From positions 1-64,000 of the forward strand of contig CAZKZP010000003.1 in NCBI GenBank assembly GCA_964557295.1: a DNA stretch of 64,000 bases, written 5' to 3'. The notes below the pieces were generated by a model. The model saw only the letters and a list, made by a program, of their open reading frames with translations. It did no database searches and was not told where the DNA came from. Of the stretch, positions 59,732 through 64,000 are shown in pieces (position 1 is the stretch's first letter; each line of letters starts with the position of its first letter). This stretch comes from JBFMHP01 sp964557295 (GTDB lineage Bacteria; Pseudomonadota; Gammaproteobacteria; RBG-16-57-12). The translations under genes and the position numbers were made by a program.

Positions 59732-60844
59732 ATGACCATTAAATGGATGACAACGCTTCTATCAATAAAAGTGCTATTGCTCACGGGCTGTGCCATTGCG
59801 CCAGGCATGAAAATGGCCGGCGATGGCCTTCCGGAGGGGAAAGGGATAGCGGTGATACCAGTAACGGCGGATGTGATATCCCAGCAGATGCGGAGCGGAC
59901 AGGCGGAGGCGCTCGATAAGACGAAATTGACCAGCTTGCGACAGGGAAAGAAGGACTACGTCTATCGGATCGGTCCACACGATATCCTCAGCATCATTGT
60001 TTGGGACCATCCTGAGCTGACCATCCCGGCGGGTGAATTTCGCAGCCCCGAGTCGGCCGGCCACCTTGTCACGGAAGAGGGTACGATATTCTACCCACAT
60101 GTGGGCACCGTGCATGTGGCTGGAAAAACCGTCAGCGAGATCAGGAGCATCCTGACAGGCAGGATCGCGGATAAGATCGTCAATCCTCAGCTTGATGTAA
60201 AGGTCGTCACCTACCGGAGTCAAAAGGCGCATATCGTGGGAGAGGTGGCCAAGCCGGGTCCGCAACCCATCACGGATCAGCCGTTGTCCATCATCCAGGC
60301 AATCAATTTATCAGGCGACGTTACCCGTAACGCCGATATGACGAACGTAACACTGTCGCGTAACGGCGAAACATTCAATATCGATGTGCTCGCCATGTAC
60401 AAGGATGGCGACATGAGCAATAACATCCTCTTGCAGGATGATGACATCCTCTACATTCCCGACATCAGCCAGCAGAAGGTGTTTGTGCTCGGCGAAGTAA
60501 CACGTCCCGCGTCTCTTTTGATGAACAAGGGTCGGATGTCGCTGTCCGAGGCAATCGCCGATGCTGGTGGTGTCAACAACGTCACCGCAACACCGGACAA
60601 GATTTTCGTGATCCGACGGGAGAGTGGCCAAACCAATGTCTATCACTTGGATGGGGGCTCGCCGGATGCATTGATATTAGGCGACCAATTCGAACTCCGG
60701 TCGCGCGATATTGTATATGTGGAAACTGCCGGCATTACCCGCTGGAACCGAGTGATCGAGCAGTTATTGCCGACCGTGCAATTGCTCAATGATGCATCAT
60801 CAACGGATTTCCCGCTTTTCCAAGGGCGCGGCGGTGACAGATAA
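59732..60844 (+). CDS. Polysaccharide export outer membrane lipoprotein (Wza-like)
   Basis: 370 residues. The lipoprotein signal ends LLLTGC (Cys about 20). The Poly_export domain (YRIGPHDILSIIVWDHPELT) and two SLBB-like regions (AHIVGEVAKPGPQPITD; VFVLGEVTRPASLLMNKGRM) follow. The C-terminal helix includes RWNRVIEQLLPTVQLL, which would line the outer-membrane pore as in Wza. It exports the polymer together with the Wzc-like protein encoded downstream. Confidence 0.93.
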   Translation: MTIKWMTTLLSIKVLLLTGCAIAPGMKMAGDGLPEGKGIAVIPVTADVISQQMRSGQAEALDKTKLTSLRQGKKDYVYRIGPHDILSIIVWDHPELTIPAGEFRSPESAGHLVTEEGTIFYPHVGTVHVAGKTVSEIRSILTGRIADKIVNPQLDVKVVTYRSQKAHIVGEVAKPGPQPITDQPLSIIQAINLSGDVTRNADMTNVTLSRNGETFNIDVLAMYKDGDMSNNILLQDDDILYIPDISQQKVFVLGEVTRPASLLMNKGRMSLSEAIADAGGVNNVTATPDKIFVIRRESGQTNVYHLDGGSPDALILGDQFELRSRDIVYVETAGITRWNRVIEQLLPTVQLLNDASSTDFPLFQGRGGDR

Positions 60845-60907
60845 AAACAATAAACATTGCGCGCTGCGGTGTAAGTATCGAGATGTGACAAACAGGAGTG
60901 CCTGGTA

Positions 60908-63136
60908 ATGACAAAAGAAAATCGCCACATCGATCTGGAAGAATTGATATTCATTTTAAGCGGCTCGAAATGGAGCATTGCCGGAATTGTATTGCTGTCC
61001 CTTGTCGCCGGGTATGCCTATATCACCCTCGCAGATCCCATCTACAAGGCAGATGCATTGTTGCAGGTGGAAGATAAGTCCAAGGTTGTTGGTGAATTGA
61101 CGGACATTTCAAAACTGCTAGAAAACCGGAACGCGGTCAGCGAGAAGGTTAGACTCATAAAATCAAGGCGCGTACTTAGTCAGGTGGTCGATGATCTTGA
61201 TTTGGATATCGTTGTTGAACCTAAGTATCTTGCCAATGCCGCACGGCACTATGGCAGTTTTAAGTCGAATGATGAAAATGGGCCACAGGCAGACGCTGAT
61301 GTTGCGTATGCCTGGAGGCATGAGCGAATACAGGTGGCTCAGTTCGATGTTCCTGAAGCATATTTTAATAAGCCATTCATCATCATCAAAGACAAGAATG
61401 ATTCATTCCGATTGTATGGTCCGAATCGTGAATTGATTGGGGCGGGTGTCGTAGGTGAGTTGATGGAAGCGAGATTGAATGGCCTCGAACAAGTGAGATT
61501 GCTGATTCATCAGCTGGTGGGCATATCCGGGGGGCAGTTCACTATAAAAAAGCTGCAACACCTGAAGGCGGTCAACAATCTGAGTGAAGCTCTGAAAATA
61601 GAAGAGCTGGACAAGCGTCCGAATGTGGTGCAGAACTATGGCCTGGTGCAAATTTCATTGGAAGGAACCAATCCTGGCCGGGTAGAGGCCATTGTGAACG
61701 CCGTCATTTCAGCATATATAGGCCAGAACATGGCGGATAAAACTGAAGAGGCCGAAAAGGCCTTGAAATACCTTCAGGAGCAAACCGATTCAGTGAGCGA
61801 TCAATTGGCGGAGTCAGAATACCGATTGAATCAATACCGGCTTACCAAAGGGTCTATCGACCTTTCCAAAGAAACGGATGCGTTTATCACCAGGAGTGTC
61901 GCGCTAGAGTCCAAGATATCGGAACTGAAGCGGACTCGAAATGATCTTTTGCAAATGTTTACACCGAAGCACGTGCGGATTGTCTCGTTGGATTCACAAC
62001 TAAACAGTTTGATCAAAGAGCGCGACGCGCTGGAGCAAAGGATACTTGAACTTCCGGATACTCAACAAACCATCTTACGGCTGTCACGTGATGTGGAAGT
62101 CAACCGGGAGCTCTATACATTGTTATTGAATAATGCCCAGGAGCTCAAGGTTGTAAAAGCGGGCGGAGGCGAAAACACCCGAATCATAGACAGCGCCGTG
62201 ATGCCGATCGAGCCGGTGCGTCCGAAAAAGGAGTTCGCACTGCTGCTGTTTGCCGCCGTCGGGATGTTATCCGGGATCGGGTGGGCGCTGTTCAAAAAAT
62301 CGCTGTATGGGGGGATCGATGATCCAGATGAAGTGGAGAGCTTGAGTGGCTTGCCAGTGTATGCCGTGGTTCCGCATNNNNNNNNNNTTCCGCATAGCGC
62401 GCATGAAAAAGAGGAAAACTGGTTCAGGCGCATTTTTAAAAAATCCGGGGCGGGTATCAAAACGTCATCCTCGCCGCATAACTATACCATTGAAAGCATC
62501 AGGTCATTGCGTACCACCATTAACAATGTCCAAAAAGGGGCTGACAATAATCTAATATTGATAACCGGACCGGCGCCGAACGTTGGCAAGTCATTCATCA
62601 GTGTGAATTTGGCCTCGGCGTGGGCGCAGTGCGCGGAAAAGGTGCTCATCATCGATGCGGATTTGAGGAAAGGCGGCATCAATCATTACTTCGATCTTGA
62701 AGCAAAGCATGGCCTGGCCGAATTGATCATGGGATCAATAAATGTGAATGAGGCAATTCACAAGACGGATGTTAAAGGACTCTATGTGATGCCTTCTGGC
62801 GCTTTTCCGCAAAACCCGTCTGAGCTGTTGACACATTCGCGATTTGCCGCGATCGTCGAGGCATGCAGAAAGAATTTTGACAAAGTCATAATCGATTCGC
62901 CACCGGTCATTGGTTTGAGCGATGCAGCAATCATTGGAAAAAATGCCGGGATTACACTCCTTGTCATGAAGGCCGGCCAGCATAGAATCAGGGAGATCGA
63001 ACAGTCGATTAAAAACATGAAGCATGCGGGCGTAGTGCCGAGTGGCATCATCTTCAACAATATGAACATGTCCAGGGGGAAGTTCAGTTATGGAAAATAT
63101 TATGGCTACGCTTACACATTCACTTATAAGCCATGA
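60908..63136 (+). CDS. Wzc-like tyrosine autokinase and chain-length regulator, crossed by an assembly gap
   Basis: About 736 residues once the join is corrected. N-terminal Wzz domain with TM1 (WSIAGIVLLSLVAGYAYITL), a long coiled-coil periplasmic part, then a GNVR-type region (DVEVNRELYTLLLNNAQELK) and TM2 near 445-465 after PVRPKKEF. The cytoplasmic BY-kinase has Walker A GPAPNVGKSFIS, Walker A' VLIIDADLRKG and Walker B VIIDSPPVIGL. The Tyr-rich tail YGKYYGYAYTFTY carries autophosphorylation sites. It controls polymer length and export with Wza. RBS AGGAG. Confidence 0.94.
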   Translation: MTKENRHIDLEELIFILSGSKWSIAGIVLLSLVAGYAYITLADPIYKADALLQVEDKSKVVGELTDISKLLENRNAVSEKVRLIKSRRVLSQVVDDLDLDIVVEPKYLANAARHYGSFKSNDENGPQADADVAYAWRHERIQVAQFDVPEAYFNKPFIIIKDKNDSFRLYGPNRELIGAGVVGELMEARLNGLEQVRLLIHQLVGISGGQFTIKKLQHLKAVNNLSEALKIEELDKRPNVVQNYGLVQISLEGTNPGRVEAIVNAVISAYIGQNMADKTEEAEKALKYLQEQTDSVSDQLAESEYRLNQYRLTKGSIDLSKETDAFITRSVALESKISELKRTRNDLLQMFTPKHVRIVSLDSQLNSLIKERDALEQRILELPDTQQTILRLSRDVEVNRELYTLLLNNAQELKVVKAGGGENTRIIDSAVMPIEPVRPKKEFALLLFAAVGMLSGIGWALFKKSLYGGIDDPDEVESLSGLPVYAVVPHXXXXPHSAHEKEENWFRRIFKKSGAGIKTSSSPHNYTIESIRSLRTTINNVQKGADNNLILITGPAPNVGKSFISVNLASAWAQCAEKVLIIDADLRKGGINHYFDLEAKHGLAELIMGSINVNEAIHKTDVKGLYVMPSGAFPQNPSELLTHSRFAAIVEACRKNFDKVIIDSPPVIGLSDAAIIGKNAGITLLVMKAGQHRIREIEQSIKNMKHAGVVPSGIIFNNMNMSRGKFSYGKYYGYAYTFTYKP
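62378..62387. other. 10-N scaffold gap in wzc between contig ends sharing 8 bases
   Basis: TTCCGCAT stands on both sides (62370-62377 and 62388-62395). Deleting the N-run and one copy removes 18 bases, keeps the frame and yields YAVVPHSAHEKEEN, so nothing is missing. Confidence 0.9.
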
Positions 63137-63214
63137 ATGATGACAATGCCTATATCTGCTCATTGGCTGTATCCGGATGCGCAATGCTATGCCTAGCATA
63201 GGGATGTGGTGACC

Positions 63215-64000
63215 ATGTTTGCGGACTATCTGATGGTTCAGAAATCGGTCGCCGATTTTGTGCGAAGGCTCAATGGGCAAGGCATTGGCGCGATATTGGC
63301 TCGAGGCGCAAGTGGGTCATTCGCGGTTACTGTGCTGGGCACAGCCATGAGTTTTGTGACAAACCTGGTGTTGGCAAGAATATTGGGTGCCTCGGAGTAT
63401 GGCGCGTACATCTACGCGCTGACCGTCGTCAATCTATTGGCCTTGTTGGCAAAATTCGGCATGGATTCTTCGGTCTTACGCTTCGTTGCCTCGTACAATG
63501 CCAAGGGAGAGTGGGATCTGTTGCGAGGAATACTTTTCCGGAGCACGCAGTGGGTGGTAATGGGCAGTATTGTCATTGCGGGAGTGGCAGCGGTGGTTGT
63601 CTTTTTTTTGAGAGACACTCTTGGTCAAAGCCAGTCACTTACATTCTTTATTGCCATGTTATTGTTGCCATTATTAGCCATTTCGGCGATTCGATGTTCT
63701 GCGTTGAATGCCTTTCGTCGTGTCGTCCTCGCCTCACTGCCGGACAGCCTGATCCGGCCACTTGTGATTATCATCTTGGTTGGCGCATTTTACCTTATCG
63801 GCCAGAAGCCGCTGACGGCCTACGAGGCGATGAGCATTAATTTGATTGCCTTGTTCGTGGCCGTTTGTTTTGGGACGGTATGGCTAGTCAGAACCCTGCC
63901 CGCACAAATCAGCCGGCACGCCCTCAGTTATGACGAGCGGCAGTGGATAAAGGTAGCGTTGCCTCTGTTTTTTATCACCGGGGTGCACATGCTTTTGAGC
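63215..64000 (+). CDS. Wzx-type polysaccharide flippase, 3' end outside window
   Basis: 262 codons are present from ATG 63215, open to the window end. Multiple hydrophobic helices include FAVTVLGTAMSFVTNLVLAR, GSIVIAGVAAVVVFFLR, IAMLLLPLLAISAIRCSALN and PLVIIILVGAFYLIG. The RILGASEYGAYIYALTVVNL segment is typical of MATE/PST-type oligosaccharide flippases. It would move lipid-linked repeat units to the periplasm. It is the fourth gene of the divergent polysaccharide operon. Confidence 0.88.
   Translation, partial: MFADYLMVQKSVADFVRRLNGQGIGAILARGASGSFAVTVLGTAMSFVTNLVLARILGASEYGAYIYALTVVNLLALLAKFGMDSSVLRFVASYNAKGEWDLLRGILFRSTQWVVMGSIVIAGVAAVVVFFLRDTLGQSQSLTFFIAMLLLPLLAISAIRCSALNAFRRVVLASLPDSLIRPLVIIILVGAFYLIGQKPLTAYEAMSINLIALFVAVCFGTVWLVRTLPAQISRHALSYDERQWIKVALPLFFITGVHMLLS

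Overview
The window is chromosomal DNA of a gammaproteobacterium. The strongest argument is gene order: yceD-rpmF-plsX-fabH-fabD-fabG-acpP-fabF-(pabB)-pabC-mltG-tmk-holB-pilZ-tatD follows the E. coli/Pseudomonas fatty-acid island, and a Maf/YceF gene lies just beyond. A complete SUF iron-sulfur operon, a two-subunit pyruvate carboxylase, a 2-oxoacid:ferredoxin oxidoreductase, an archaeal-type fructose bisphosphatase/aldolase and multiheme cytochromes suggest a redox-versatile, possibly chemolithotrophic or facultatively anaerobic organism; the species cannot be read from the sequence. Five 10-N runs are scaffold joins. Two lie between contig ends that share bases, so this is probably a draft or metagenome-derived assembly.

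Layout. 1-3867 (minus): yceF, pycB, pycA. 4044-17000 (plus): fatty acid synthesis, aminodeoxychorismate synthesis, septation/cell wall (mltG), tmk, holB, pilZ, tatD. 17047-18031: two small envelope proteins and a decayed aminotransferase fragment. 18648-24237 (plus): secreted octaheme cytochrome, subtilisin-like protease, PpiC-type isomerase and a tetraheme cytochrome with calcium-binding-like repeats. The first three match the composition and order of the Geobacter omcZ-ozpA-isomerase nanowire locus. 24319-28019: class V aminotransferase, RES/Xre toxin-antitoxin pair, DUF3365 heme protein, YbaK-like deacylase and a small Cys protein. 28193-32608: FBP aldolase/phosphatase, CBS protein, RtcA, nitroreductase and small proteins. 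32671-34864: RRM protein, RhlE-type helicase and cold-shock protein. 34939-41064 (minus): an amino acid to 2-oxoacid to acyl-CoA module made of a Glu/Leu-type dehydrogenase, a three-gene oxoacid:ferredoxin oxidoreductase and an acyl-CoA synthetase. 41178-43966: PEBP protein, WrbA and FumC. 44164-50687 (plus): Rrf2-type regulator, sufBCDSU, sufT and a Rieske ferredoxin. 50778-51392: lytic transglycosylase.

51462-64000 is a surface-polysaccharide/natural-product region. A minus-strand operon encodes a 1566-residue NRPS (formyltransferase, half condensation domain, adenylation domain split by a luciferase-like monooxygenase, carrier protein), a FemAB/GNAT-like acyltransferase, a six-helix membrane protein and an OmpA-like protein. 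It is divergent from a plus-strand capsule-type operon (NeuD-like acetyltransferase, Wza, Wzc, Wzx). The adenylation code read by hand is nearly the classic glycine code. I infer a system that makes a formylated and/or oxidised glycyl unit for an exported polysaccharide.

Intergenic regions carry several dispersed repeats: elements ending in TTAACCCGGC inverted repeats, GTAGGAGC REP-like palindromes, a 165-bp imperfect palindrome, and a CCTTCTCC...GGGAGAGGG family. I saw no tRNA, rRNA, CRISPR array, transposase or prophage.
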